In this document: piece by piece, positions 44,019 to 51,734 of the stretch
Position numbering within the stretch: position 1 is the stretch's first letter
How the letters are laid out: every line of letters begins with the position of its first letter
DNA from: DASUZB01 sp035535495
GTDB lineage: Bacteria > Actinomycetota > CALGFH01
Assembly (NCBI GenBank): GCA_035535495.1
Contig: DATLQA010000272.1
Location: 1-64,000 of the forward strand
Length of the DNA: 64,000 bases
Direction: 5' to 3'
Program-made: the position numbers and the translations under genes
Notes under the pieces: model-generated
Told to the model about the DNA's origin: nothing
The model's input: the letters and a program-made list of their open reading frames with translations, nothing else
The model's database searches: none

Positions 44019-44665
44019 TCCAGCTGCCGTTCCCGTCAGGCCGTGACGGGGGCCTGCGGGTGCTGGCCATCGGCGCGCACTCCGACGACATCGAGATCGG
44101 CTGTGGCGGCACCGTCCTCCGGCTGGTGGAGGACGGCCTGGCCGCGAGCGTCGGCTGGGTGGTGCTGTCCGCCGCCGGCGAGCGCGCCGAGGAGGCGCAG
44201 GCGAGCGCGGCCGCGTTCCTCAAGCAGGCGCCCGAGCACGAGGTGGTGCTGCGCGACTTCCGCGACGGCTTCCTGCCGTACTCGGGCTTCCAGGTCAAGG
44301 AGTTCTTCGAGGAGCTGAAGCGCTTCGACCCCGACGTGGTGCTCACCCACCGCCGCGACGACGTGCACCAGGACCACCGGCTGGTGGGGGAGCTGACCTG
44401 GAACACCTTCAGGAACCACCTGGTGCTCGAGTACGAGATCCCCAAGTACGAAGGGGACCTCGGCCACCCGAACCTGTTCGTGACCCTGGACCGGTCCCGC
44501 TGCGAGCGCAAGATCGAGCTGCTGATGGAGGGCTTCCGCTCCCAGCGTGACCGCCGCTGGTTCACGGAGGACACCTTCTGGTCGCTGCTGCGCCTGCGCG
44601 GCCTGGAGTCCAACTCGCCCACCACCTACGCCGAGGCCTTCCACGCCCGCAAAGTGGTGATCTAG
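44015..44665 (+). CDS. PIG-L/LmbE-family N-deacetylase
   Basis: 216 residues. Zinc-site motifs are IGAHSDDIEIGCGGT (HxDD) and THRRDDVHQDHR (HxxH). The family removes acetyl groups from GlcNAc-containing substrates such as GlcNAc-inositol and modified sugars. The GTG start overlaps the nucleotidyltransferase stop. This pair probably makes an amino sugar donor; the actual substrate is not known. Confidence 0.88.
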   Translation: MIQLPFPSGRDGGLRVLAIGAHSDDIEIGCGGTVLRLVEDGLAASVGWVVLSAAGERAEEAQASAAAFLKQAPEHEVVLRDFRDGFLPYSGFQVKEFFEELKRFDPDVVLTHRRDDVHQDHRLVGELTWNTFRNHLVLEYEIPKYEGDLGHPNLFVTLDRSRCERKIELLMEGFRSQRDRRWFTEDTFWSLLRLRGLESNSPTTYAEAFHARKVVI

Positions 44666-44741
44666 GCCCGGTCGGCGACGATCGTCCTCCCGGACCCAAT
44701 ACAGTGGTGCCGACCGGATCACCAGGGCGCGGGGAGGCGGC

Positions 44742-45287
44742 ATGGCATCGAGCCGGGACGCCGGCGCGGGCACGGTGGCGTCGCTGCGCGACGCGGAGGT
44801 GGCCGATCATCCGGCGATCCGCGAGATCATCACGGCCGCGTACCGGGAGTACGAGACGGTGCTGCCGCCCGGCGGGTTCGAGATCTACCTCGAGGACCTG
44901 CTCGACCTCGACGGCCGCGCCGAGGTCGGCAGCCTGATCGTCGCCGAGCAGGCGGGCCGGGTGGTGGGCACCGTGACCTACTACGACGACGCCTCGGTCG
45001 AACGGCTCGGCTGGCCGTCGGGCTGGGCCGGCCTGCGCGCCCTCGGGGTCGATCCGGCCGCGCGCGGGTTCGGCATCGGTCGCCTGCTGATGCGGGAGTG
45101 CTTCGACCGGGCACGCGCGGTGGGCGCCCCCGTCCTCTGCCTGCACACGGCCGCGTTCATGACCGCCGCGGTCACCATGTACGAGGAGATGGGGTTCTGG
45201 CGCGCGCCCAAGTTCGACTTCGACCCCAAGGACTACTACCCGGTCGCCGAGTCCGTCCAGGTGATCGCCTACCGCGTCGACCTGTGA
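44742..45287 (+). CDS. GNAT-family N-acetyltransferase
   Basis: 181 residues. The acetyl-CoA site is LRALGVDPAARGFGIGRLLMREC, followed by VLCLHTAAFMTAAVTMYEEMGFWRAPKFDF. Many GNATs modify small amines or protein ends; the substrate is unknown. ATG after GGGGAGG. 76 bases separate it from the deacetylase, so co-transcription is possible. It may re-acylate the amino sugar, but this is speculation. Confidence 0.85.
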   Translation: MASSRDAGAGTVASLRDAEVADHPAIREIITAAYREYETVLPPGGFEIYLEDLLDLDGRAEVGSLIVAEQAGRVVGTVTYYDDASVERLGWPSGWAGLRALGVDPAARGFGIGRLLMRECFDRARAVGAPVLCLHTAAFMTAAVTMYEEMGFWRAPKFDFDPKDYYPVAESVQVIAYRVDL

Positions 45288-45371
45288 CCCGGCCTCGCGA
45301 AGATCCCCGGGCGGGGCGTGGCGACCTGATACGCTCGGAGAGCAGGGAAACCGTCTGGGCAGGAGCGTGCC

Positions 45372-45809
45372 GTGTCGGAACAGACTCCTCCGCCGCAGTG
45401 GGGCCCGTCCGAAGGTGATCCGCCAGGTGGGCAGCAGCCGTACGGCCCACCGCCCGGGGCGCCGCCGCCGCTCCCTCCCGACCAGGAGCGGACCTGGGGG
45501 ATGCTCGCCCATCTCTCGGCGTTCGTGGCCGCCTACGTCGCGCTCGGCTTCCTCGGACCGCTGGTGGTGATGCTGGTCTTCGGACCCCGCTCGGCGTTCG
45601 TCCGGGAGCACGCCGTCGAGGCGCTGAACTTCAACCTGACCTGGCTGATCTACATCTTCATCGCGATCATCCTGGCGTTCGTGCTCATCGGGATCCCGAT
45701 CCTGATCGCGCTCGGCATCGCCTACCTGGTGTTCGTGGTGATCGCCGCGGTCAGGGCGAACGCCGGCGAGCACTACCGCTACCCGGGCACGATCCGCTTC
45801 GTGCGGTAG
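45372..45809 (+). CDS. DUF4870-family small membrane protein
   Basis: 145 residues. A Pro/Gly/Gln-rich N-terminus (1-40) is followed by WGMLAHLSAFVAAYVALGFLGPLVVMLVF, REHAVEALNFNLTWLIYIFI and a last hydrophobic pair, the DUF4870 pattern. Function is unknown. GTG at 45372 follows AGGAG by six bases. It is convergent with the sulfate transporter ATPase gene, with 15 bases between the stops. Confidence 0.82.
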   Translation: MSEQTPPPQWGPSEGDPPGGQQPYGPPPGAPPPLPPDQERTWGMLAHLSAFVAAYVALGFLGPLVVMLVFGPRSAFVREHAVEALNFNLTWLIYIFIAIILAFVLIGIPILIALGIAYLVFVVIAAVRANAGEHYRYPGTIRFVR

Positions 45810-45824
45810 CGCCGCCCCGGCTGG

Positions 45825-46781
45825 CTAGGTCGAGAACTCCCTGACCCGGCTGGGGCGGACGAACACGATCTGGTCCTCGCGCAGCTCCAGCTGCTCGGCG
45901 TCCTCACGGGAGACCTGCGCGTACAGGCGCTGGCCGTCGGAGAGCAGCAGGTGCACCCGGACCTCGAAGCCGAGGTGGACCAGGCGCTCGATCATCGCCT
46001 CCGAGGTGGTCCCGTTCGGCTCGGTGCGGAGCTCGACGTCATGGGGGCGGAGCAGGCCGTCGCCGAGCCGGGTGACCGGTCCGACGAAGCCCATCACGAA
46101 GGCGTTGGCCGGCTGCTCGTACAGCTCGCGGGGCGCGCCGACCTGCTCGATCCGGCCGTGGTTCATGACCACGATCCGGTCGGCCACCTCCATCGCCTCC
46201 TCCTGGTCGTGGGTGACGAACACGGTGGTCACGTGCACCTCGTCGTGGAGGCGGCGGAGCCAGGCCCGCAGCTCCTTGCGGACGCGGGCGTCCAGCGCTC
46301 CGAACGGCTCGTCCAGCAGCAGCACCTGGGGCTCGACGGCGAGCGCCCTGGCGAGCGCCATGCGCTGGCGCTGCCCGCCGGAGAGCTGGGCGGGGTACCG
46401 GTCGGCCAGCCCGGGCAGCTGGACCAGCTCCATCAGCTCGTCGACCCGCCGGCGGATCTCGACCTTTCCCCGGCGCTGGACCTTGAGGCCGAAGGCGATG
46501 TTCTCCCGCACGGTCATGTGCTTGAACGCGGCGTAGTGCTGGAAGACGAACCCGACCCCGCGGCGCTGGGGCGGCTGCCTGGTGGCGTCGCGGCCGTCGA
46601 TCTCCACCGCGCCGGCGTCGGGCCGCTCCAGCCCGGCGATCACCCGCAGGAGGGTCGACTTGCCGCTGCCGCTCGGGCCGAGCAGCGCGGTGAGCGAGCC
46701 GCTGGGGATCTCGACCGAGACGTCGTCCAAGGCCTCGAAGTCGCCGAAGCGCCGCGAGACCCCCCGGATCGTGATCGACAT
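45825..46781 (-). CDS. cysA: Sulfate/thiosulfate ABC transporter ATPase
   Basis: 318 residues. Walker A LLGPSGSGKSTLLRVI, Q-loop FVFQHYAAFKHMTV, signature LSGGQRQRMALARAL, Walker B VLLLDEPFGALD, switch VTHDQEEAMEVADR. The C-terminal TOBE-like part (about 235-318) is typical of CysA. It energises sulfate import. It follows the CysW stop with no gap (46781/46782) in the operon cysP - cysT - cysW - cysA. Confidence 0.94.
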   Translation of the reverse strand: MSITIRGVSRRFGDFEALDDVSVEIPSGSLTALLGPSGSGKSTLLRVIAGLERPDAGAVEIDGRDATRQPPQRRGVGFVFQHYAAFKHMTVRENIAFGLKVQRRGKVEIRRRVDELMELVQLPGLADRYPAQLSGGQRQRMALARALAVEPQVLLLDEPFGALDARVRKELRAWLRRLHDEVHVTTVFVTHDQEEAMEVADRIVVMNHGRIEQVGAPRELYEQPANAFVMGFVGPVTRLGDGLLRPHDVELRTEPNGTTSEAMIERLVHLGFEVRVHLLLSDGQRLYAQVSREDAEQLELREDQIVFVRPSRVREFST

Positions 46782-47657
46782 CTAGCTACTCCCCTTCTGG
46801 TTGAGCCTGGTCATGACGAGCAGGATCAGCAGCGCGAGGGCGGCCAGGACCAGCGCGGCCGCGTACGCGCCCACCAGGTCGAACGCTTCGTACCGGTTCT
46901 CCACGTACAGGGTCATCGTCTCGGTCTGGCCCGCCAGCCGGCCGGAGACGATGGTGACCGCGCCGAACTCGCCGAGCGCCCTGGCGGTGGTCAGCACCAC
47001 CCCGTAGGCGACCCCCCAGCGGATCGAGGGGAGGGTGACCTGGAGGAACGACCGCAGCGCCGACGCCCCCAGCGTCCAGGCGGCCTCCTCCTGCTCGGTG
47101 CCGACCTCCCGCAGCACCGGGACGACCTCCCTGACCACGTAGGGCAGGGAGACGAACACGGTGGCGACCACCATGCCGGGCAGCGAGAAGATCACCTGCA
47201 CCCCCCGCTCGGCGAGCCAGCCCCCCAGCCAGCCGGCCTGCCCGTAGACCAGCACCAGGGCGAGCCCGATCACCACCGGGGAGATCGCGAAGGGCAGGTC
47301 GATGACCGCGTTGAGCAGGCGCTTGCCCGGGAAGCGGTGGCGGACGAGGACCACCGCGCAGCCCACCCCGAACAGCGTGTTCAGCGGCACCGCGATCGCC
47401 GCGATCAGGACGGTCAACCAGAAGGCATGGAGCGCGTCGGGGGTGGTGACCGCCTGCCAGACCGGCACGACGCCGTCACCGAACGCGCGCCACACCACCG
47501 CGCCGACCGGCAGGACCAGCACCATGGCCAGGTACCCGAGCGCGACGCCGCGCAGCAGCAGGCGGGCGGGGCGTGGCGGCGCCGTGGGCGCGTCCAGCCG
47601 CGGCGGGCCGGTCGGCCGCTCGGTGGCGGGACCGGCGGTGGCCAGATCAGTGGTCAT
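46782..47657 (-). CDS. cysW: Sulfate ABC transporter permease CysW
   Basis: 291 residues, six membrane segments after a Pro-rich N-terminus. Family motifs: RFPGKRLLNAVIDLPFAISPVVIGLALVLVYG and the ATPase-coupling loop EEAAWTLGASALRSFLQVTLPSIRWGVAYGVVL...RALGEFGAVTIVSG. The start overlaps cysT by 11 bases. Confidence 0.93.
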   Translation of the reverse strand: MTTDLATAGPATERPTGPPRLDAPTAPPRPARLLLRGVALGYLAMVLVLPVGAVVWRAFGDGVVPVWQAVTTPDALHAFWLTVLIAAIAVPLNTLFGVGCAVVLVRHRFPGKRLLNAVIDLPFAISPVVIGLALVLVYGQAGWLGGWLAERGVQVIFSLPGMVVATVFVSLPYVVREVVPVLREVGTEQEEAAWTLGASALRSFLQVTLPSIRWGVAYGVVLTTARALGEFGAVTIVSGRLAGQTETMTLYVENRYEAFDLVGAYAAALVLAALALLILLVMTRLNQKGSS

Positions 47658-48447
47658 GGCGGGTTCCGCGCCGCTGGATCAGGTCGAGGGCGGCGAGCAC
47701 CACCACCGAGAGGGCGAGCAGCACCACCGAGACGGCCGCCGCGCCGGCGACGTCGTCGTTCTCGACCAGGGTGAACACGTGCACCGAGGCGACCTCGGTG
47801 CGGTAGGGGATGTTGCCGCTCAGGATCACCACCGAGCCGAACTCGCCGATCGCCCTGGCGAACGCGAGGGCGCCGCCGGCGAGCATGGCCGGGGCGATGG
47901 TCGGCAGCAGCACCCTGCGGAAGGTGGTGAGCGCGCCGGCGCCGAGGGAGCGGGCCGCCTCCTCCATGTCCGGTTCGATGGTCAGCAGCACCGGCTGCAC
48001 CGCCCTGACCACGAACGGCAGGGTGACGAACAGCAACGCCAGGCAGACCCCTGGCTGGGTGTAGGCGAGGTTCACGCCGAACGGGCCGGACTCGCCGTAG
48101 AGGGCGAGCAGGGTGATGCCGGCCACGATCGTCGGTAGCGCGAACGGCAGGTCGATCAGGGCGTTGACGACCCGCTTGCCGGGGAACTGGTCGCGCACCA
48201 GCACCCACGCGATCAAGGTGCCGACCACCACGTTGACGACCACCACCACCACGGCGACCGCGAAGGTGAGCCGGAGCGCGGCCAGCGCCTGCGGGGTGGT
48301 CGCCGCCTGCCAGAAGGAGGCGGCACCGTCCCTGGACGAGCGCCACACCACCGCGGTCAGCGGGAGCAGCACGATCAAGCTCAGGTACAGGGTGACGGTG
48401 CCGCGTAGCAGCGCGGCCCCACCCCGGGTGGCGCTCCTAGCTGCCAA
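47647..48447 (-). CDS. cysT: Sulfate ABC transporter permease CysT
   Basis: 266 residues with six membrane segments. QFPGKRVVNALIDLPFALPTIVAGITLLALYG and the coupling loop EEAARSLGAGALTTFRRVLLPTIAPAMLAGGALAFARAIGEFGSVVILSGN match CysT/CysU. TTG start overlaps the binding-protein gene by 11 bases; no better start is available in frame. Confidence 0.92.
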   Translation of the reverse strand: MAARSATRGGAALLRGTVTLYLSLIVLLPLTAVVWRSSRDGAASFWQAATTPQALAALRLTFAVAVVVVVVNVVVGTLIAWVLVRDQFPGKRVVNALIDLPFALPTIVAGITLLALYGESGPFGVNLAYTQPGVCLALLFVTLPFVVRAVQPVLLTIEPDMEEAARSLGAGALTTFRRVLLPTIAPAMLAGGALAFARAIGEFGSVVILSGNIPYRTEVASVHVFTLVENDDVAGAAAVSVVLLALSVVVLAALDLIQRRGTRHDH

Positions 48448-49432
48448 CCGAGACGCCCACCTTGCGCTCGATGTCGACCAGGATGCCGGCCTTCTTGTCG
48501 AAGAACCGCTTGGTCACCTCGTCCCAGCCGCCGACGTCCTGGATGGTGAACAGCCCGGGCGGCTTGGGGAAGTCCGCGGCGACCTGCTGGTTCACCGGCC
48601 GGTAGCCCTTCTGGGCGAAGATCTCCTGGCCCACCGGCGAGCGGACGAAGTCGACGAACGCCTTGGCCGCCTCCGGGTTCCCGCTCTTGGTCGCCACCGC
48701 GATCGGGTTCTCGATCAGGATCGTCTGGTCGGGGACGACGTAGTCGATCGCCTGGTGCTTCTGCTGGGCGTTGATGGCCTCGTTCTCGTAGGCGATCATC
48801 ACGTCGCCCTTGCCGCCGACGAAGGTCTGGATCGCCTCGCGGGCCGACTTGTCCTGCACCGGCACGTTCTGGAACAGGCGCTGCAGGTAGTCGACCGCCT
48901 GCTGCTGGGTGCGGCCCTGCTCGATCTGGGCGCCGTAGGCGGCCATGACGTTCCAGCGCGCCCCGCCCGAGGTGAACGGGTTCGGGGTGATCACCTCGAC
49001 GCCCGGCCTGACCAGGTCATCCCAGCTACGGATCTGCTTCGGGTTGCCCTTGCGGGTGACCAGCACCACCACCGAGTCGGTGACCATGCCCTTGTGCTGG
49101 CCGGCGTCCCAGTCCCTGGCGACCATGCCGGCGTCGGCCAGCCTGTCCATGTCGGGCGCGAGCGACAGCGCCACCACGTCCGCCGCCAGCCCGTTGGCGA
49201 CCGCCCGGCTCTGGTCGCCCGAGGCACCGTAGGACTTGGAGAAGGTGATGCCCTTGCCCGCCTCGGTCTTCTGGAACGCGGGGATGAGCGCCTCGTAGGC
49301 CTCCCGCGGAGTCGAGTAGGCGACCAGGGTGAGCCGCCTGCTCCCGCCCCCGCCGCCGGAGGCGCCGCAGCCCGCCGTGAGCAGCGCGAGCGCCACCACC
49401 AGGACCAGACCGAGCCGTGTCCGTCGCCGCAT
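48437..49432 (-). CDS. cysP: Sulfate-binding lipoprotein (CysP/Sbp/SubI type)
   Basis: 331 residues. Signal peptide with lipobox ALLTAGCGA. The binding-protein core has VAYSTPREAYEALIPAFQK, SYGASGDQSRAVANGLAADVVALSL (anion-binding), VLVTRKGNPKQIRSWDDLV, NPFTSGGARWNVMAAYG and NPIAVATKSGNPEAAKAF. It captures sulfate outside the membrane for CysTWA. First gene of the operon, divergent from the Rrf2 regulator. Confidence 0.92.
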   Translation of the reverse strand: MRRRTRLGLVLVVALALLTAGCGASGGGGGSRRLTLVAYSTPREAYEALIPAFQKTEAGKGITFSKSYGASGDQSRAVANGLAADVVALSLAPDMDRLADAGMVARDWDAGQHKGMVTDSVVVLVTRKGNPKQIRSWDDLVRPGVEVITPNPFTSGGARWNVMAAYGAQIEQGRTQQQAVDYLQRLFQNVPVQDKSAREAIQTFVGGKGDVMIAYENEAINAQQKHQAIDYVVPDQTILIENPIAVATKSGNPEAAKAFVDFVRSPVGQEIFAQKGYRPVNQQVAADFPKPPGLFTIQDVGGWDEVTKRFFDKKAGILVDIERKVGVSVGS

Positions 49433-49468
49433 GCCGGCCCCCCCATCCACTTTTTCTATCTGCTTACT

Positions 49469-49487
49469 GGACAATGGCGGGACAATG
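49469..49487. promoter_or_regulatory. Direct repeat GGACAATG x2, candidate operator of the cys operon
   Basis: GGACAATG occurs at 49469-49476 and again at 49480-49487, an 11-bp period that places both on one helix face. It lies in the AT-richest part of the 207-base spacer between cysP and the Rrf2 gene, 37-55 bases from the cysP start. It is a good place for the Rrf2 protein to bind, but no footprint consensus supports this. Confidence 0.4.
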
Positions 49488-49639
49488 ATACGCAGGGGGT
49501 GCAAGTCGGGACTCATGTGGGTGAACGGGTGCAGCTACGTCGCTTGCCGGCCCGGAGCCGCCCGCCATGCCGGCCTGCCTGGTCGGTCCCGGCTCGGCGC
49601 GGTTCCCTCGCCGGCCACGGTTCGGAGAGAATGCGTCCC

Positions 49640-50095
49640 ATGCGTGTCTCAGCGAAGGCGGACTACGCCGTCCGCGCGGCGGTGGAGCTCGCCGCGGCCG
49701 GCCAGGGACCGGTCAAGGGCGACCGGATCGCCGAGGCCCAGGGCATCCCGCTCAAGTTCCTCGAGAACATCCTGGCCGAGCTCCGCCACGCCGGTCTGGT
49801 GCAGAGCCAGCGGGGCGCCGAGGGCGGCTACTGGCTGGCGCGGCCCGCCGACCAGGTCACCGTCGCCGACATCATCCGGGTGGTGGACGGGCCGCTCGCC
49901 AACGTCCGCGGCGCCCGCCCCGAATCGATCCACTACCAGGGGCCCGCCAGCCACCTGCTCGACGTCTGGATCGCCGTCCGGGTCAGCCTCCGCAGCGTGC
50001 TGGAGCGGGTCACCCTCGCCGACCTGGTCGCCGGCACCCTGCCCAGCTCGGTCCGCGAGCTCACCGACGCCCCCGACGCGTGGGTGAGCAGGTAG
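49640..50095 (+). CDS. Rrf2-family transcriptional regulator (CymR-like, no cysteines)
   Basis: 151 residues. The Rrf2 winged helix starts MRVSAKADYAVRAAVELAAA, with IAEAQGIPLKFLENILAELRHAGLVQSQRGAEGGYWLARP. There are no Cys residues, so it cannot bind an Fe-S cluster as IscR or NsrR do. In this it resembles CymR, which senses cysteine status through CysK. Divergent placement next to the sulfate importer makes control of sulfur uptake likely. ATG at 49640 has GGAG 12 bases upstream; an ATG three codons earlier is too close to that site. Confidence 0.85.
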   Translation: MRVSAKADYAVRAAVELAAAGQGPVKGDRIAEAQGIPLKFLENILAELRHAGLVQSQRGAEGGYWLARPADQVTVADIIRVVDGPLANVRGARPESIHYQGPASHLLDVWIAVRVSLRSVLERVTLADLVAGTLPSSVRELTDAPDAWVSR

Positions 50096-50103
50096 GTTGA
50101 TTG

Positions 50104-50170
50104 ATTCGGGGGGAGCCCGAGAACAGCTCCCCCCCGAACCCCCCCATCGGGGACCTAGGCGGGATCCTCT
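50104..50170 (+). repeat. Long hairpin repeat element, copy 1
   Basis: TTCGGGGGGAGC (50105-50116) pairs with GCTCCCCCCCGAA (50126-50138). A C-run then ATCGGGGACCTAGGCGGGATCC follows, split across the element. Almost the same 65 bases occur at 60148-60213. It lies between the convergent ends of the Rrf2 and FetB-like genes and may end transcription. Confidence 0.75.
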
Positions 50171-50173
50171 AGG

Positions 50174-50992
50174 TCAGTTCTTCGCCGGGATCCCTACGGC
50201 GACTGGCCGCAGGCGGTGGGCGTCGTCGAACAGGGCCCGCTCCGCCACCCGCGCGCTGGTCAGGCTGGCGAGCGCGGCCGCCGCCAGGAGCATGTACATG
50301 ACCACGATCTGGTAGCGGATCGCGGTCAGCGGGTCGACCCCGGCGAGGATCAGGCCGGTCATCGCGCCGGGCAGGCTGATCAGCCCGACGACCTTGGTGT
50401 TGTCGATCGACGGCAGCAGCGCGGTACGCAGGGCGCCGCGGGTGTGCGGGGCGAACGCCTGGCGGGCCGGGAGGCCGAGGCTGAGCCGCGCCTCGATCGC
50501 CGGGCGGGCGGTCTCGGCGGCGTCGCGCAGCCGCAGCAGCGCCAGCCCGCTCGCCTGCATGGCGCCGCTGACGATCATCCCGCCGACCGGGATGACCACG
50601 CGGGGCTGGCTCGGGATCACGCCGAACGCGAGCAGCGCGCCGAGCGTCGCCGCGGCACCGGCGGCCACACCGGCGGTGGCGGCGACCCGCGCGCTCGGCA
50701 GGCCGCGGCCGCGCCTGCCGGCGACCTGCCCGGCGACCAGGATCATCAGCGCCACCCACCCGAACGCGCCCGCGAGACCGCCGTGGCCGAACACCACCAG
50801 CAGCACCGCGCCGACGGCGACCAGCTGCGCCGCGGCCCTGGCCGCGGCGATGACCAACTCCCGGCCGAGGCCGAGCTGGGCGCGGGCGGTCACCGCGACC
50901 GCCACCGCCACCAGCGCGACCGAGGCGGCGACGCCACCCCAGCTCGGCACCTCCACCCCGGCGACCGCGGTCGCCGCGACGGCACCGTTCAT
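50174..50992 (-). CDS. FetB/YbbM-like ABC transporter permease
   Basis: 272 residues with about seven hydrophobic segments. The signature stretch (LLPSIDNTKVVGLISLPGAM then TGLILAGVDPLTAIRYQIVVMY) matches the UPF0014/FetB group. E. coli FetAB exports iron and helps against oxidative stress. Substrate here is not proven. Its ATG overlaps the ATPase stop (ATGA, 50989-50992). Confidence 0.88.
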   Translation of the reverse strand: MNGAVAATAVAGVEVPSWGGVAASVALVAVAVAVTARAQLGLGRELVIAAARAAAQLVAVGAVLLVVFGHGGLAGAFGWVALMILVAGQVAGRRGRGLPSARVAATAGVAAGAAATLGALLAFGVIPSQPRVVIPVGGMIVSGAMQASGLALLRLRDAAETARPAIEARLSLGLPARQAFAPHTRGALRTALLPSIDNTKVVGLISLPGAMTGLILAGVDPLTAIRYQIVVMYMLLAAAALASLTSARVAERALFDDAHRLRPVAVGIPAKN

Positions 50993-51702
50993 GTCCGCAC
51001 CTCCACATCCAGGTGTCCCAACGCGGCCGGTGGGCCCTCCTCGACCAGCCGGCCGGCGCGGAGCGCCAGCACGTGGCCGGCGAGCCGGCGCACCTGGGCG
51101 GGGTCGTGACTGACCATCACCACCGTGTGCCCGCTGGCGAGCAGCTGGCCGAGGGCGCGCTCGATCGCGGCCGCGCTGGCCGGGTCGAGCGCGGCGGTGG
51201 GCTCGTCCAGCGCCAGCACCTCCGGCTCGCAGGCGAGCTGACGGGCGAGGCAGACCCGCTGCGCCTCACCGCCGGAGAGCACTGCCGTCCTCCGCTCCCC
51301 GAAACGCTCGGGCAGCCCGGCCACGGCCAGCAGGCTGCTGGCCTGCTCGGCGGTGAGGTCGGGCCGGCCGACGCGCAGTTCGTCGAGCACCCGCTCGCCG
51401 AGCAGCACGGGCTGCTGGGCGACCAGCCCGACGCGGCGGCGCAGCGCCAGCACGTCCCACTCGGGCAACGGCCGCCCGTCAAGGAGCAGCCGGCCGGTGG
51501 TCGGCTCGGTCAGCCGGTTCAGCAGCCGCAGCAGGGTGGACTTGCCGGCGCCACTCGGCCCGACGACGGCGGTGAGGCGGCCGGCGGGGATGGTGGCGCT
51601 GACGCCGTCGAGCAGCCGCACCCCGCCGTGCACCACGCCGACCCGGTCGAGGACGAAGAGCGGCGCCCCCTGCCTCAGGTCAAGGAGCCGCACCGCCGCC
51701 AC
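50989..51702 (-). CDS. FetA/YbbL-like ABC transporter ATPase
   Basis: 237 residues. Walker A VVGPSGAGKSTLLRLL, Q-loop VAQQPVLLG, signature LSGGEAQRVCLARQL, Walker B EVLALDEPTAALD, switch VMVSHDP. It pairs with the permease at 50174 as an exporter of the FetAB type. GTG at 51702. A short dispersed repeat lies in the 32 bases between its start and the EF-G-like stop. Confidence 0.9.
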   Translation of the reverse strand: MAAVRLLDLRQGAPLFVLDRVGVVHGGVRLLDGVSATIPAGRLTAVVGPSGAGKSTLLRLLNRLTEPTTGRLLLDGRPLPEWDVLALRRRVGLVAQQPVLLGERVLDELRVGRPDLTAEQASSLLAVAGLPERFGERRTAVLSGGEAQRVCLARQLACEPEVLALDEPTAALDPASAAAIERALGQLLASGHTVVMVSHDPAQVRRLAGHVLALRAGRLVEEGPPAALGHLDVEVRT

Positions 51703-51711
51703 GCCTTCTCA

Positions 51712-51733
51712 GTCACCCTGCCTGCGGGGCAGT
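51712..51733 (+). repeat. Short dispersed repeat, copy A
   Basis: Core CTGCCTGCGGGGCAG, which can fold on itself (CTGCC with GGCAG). The same 22 bases recur at 60388-60409. A one-base variant is at 60254-60275, and diverged inverted copies lie in the acyltransferase gene (55658-55748). This copy is in the EF-G-like/FetA gap. Confidence 0.7.
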
Positions 51734-51734
51734 C

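Noticed and set aside
28335..45287. Sulfotransferase to match the PAPS genes
   Set aside because: I looked for P-loop-like PAPS-binding sulfotransferase motifs in the cluster proteins and found none; all P-loops belong to kinases and ABC ATPases.
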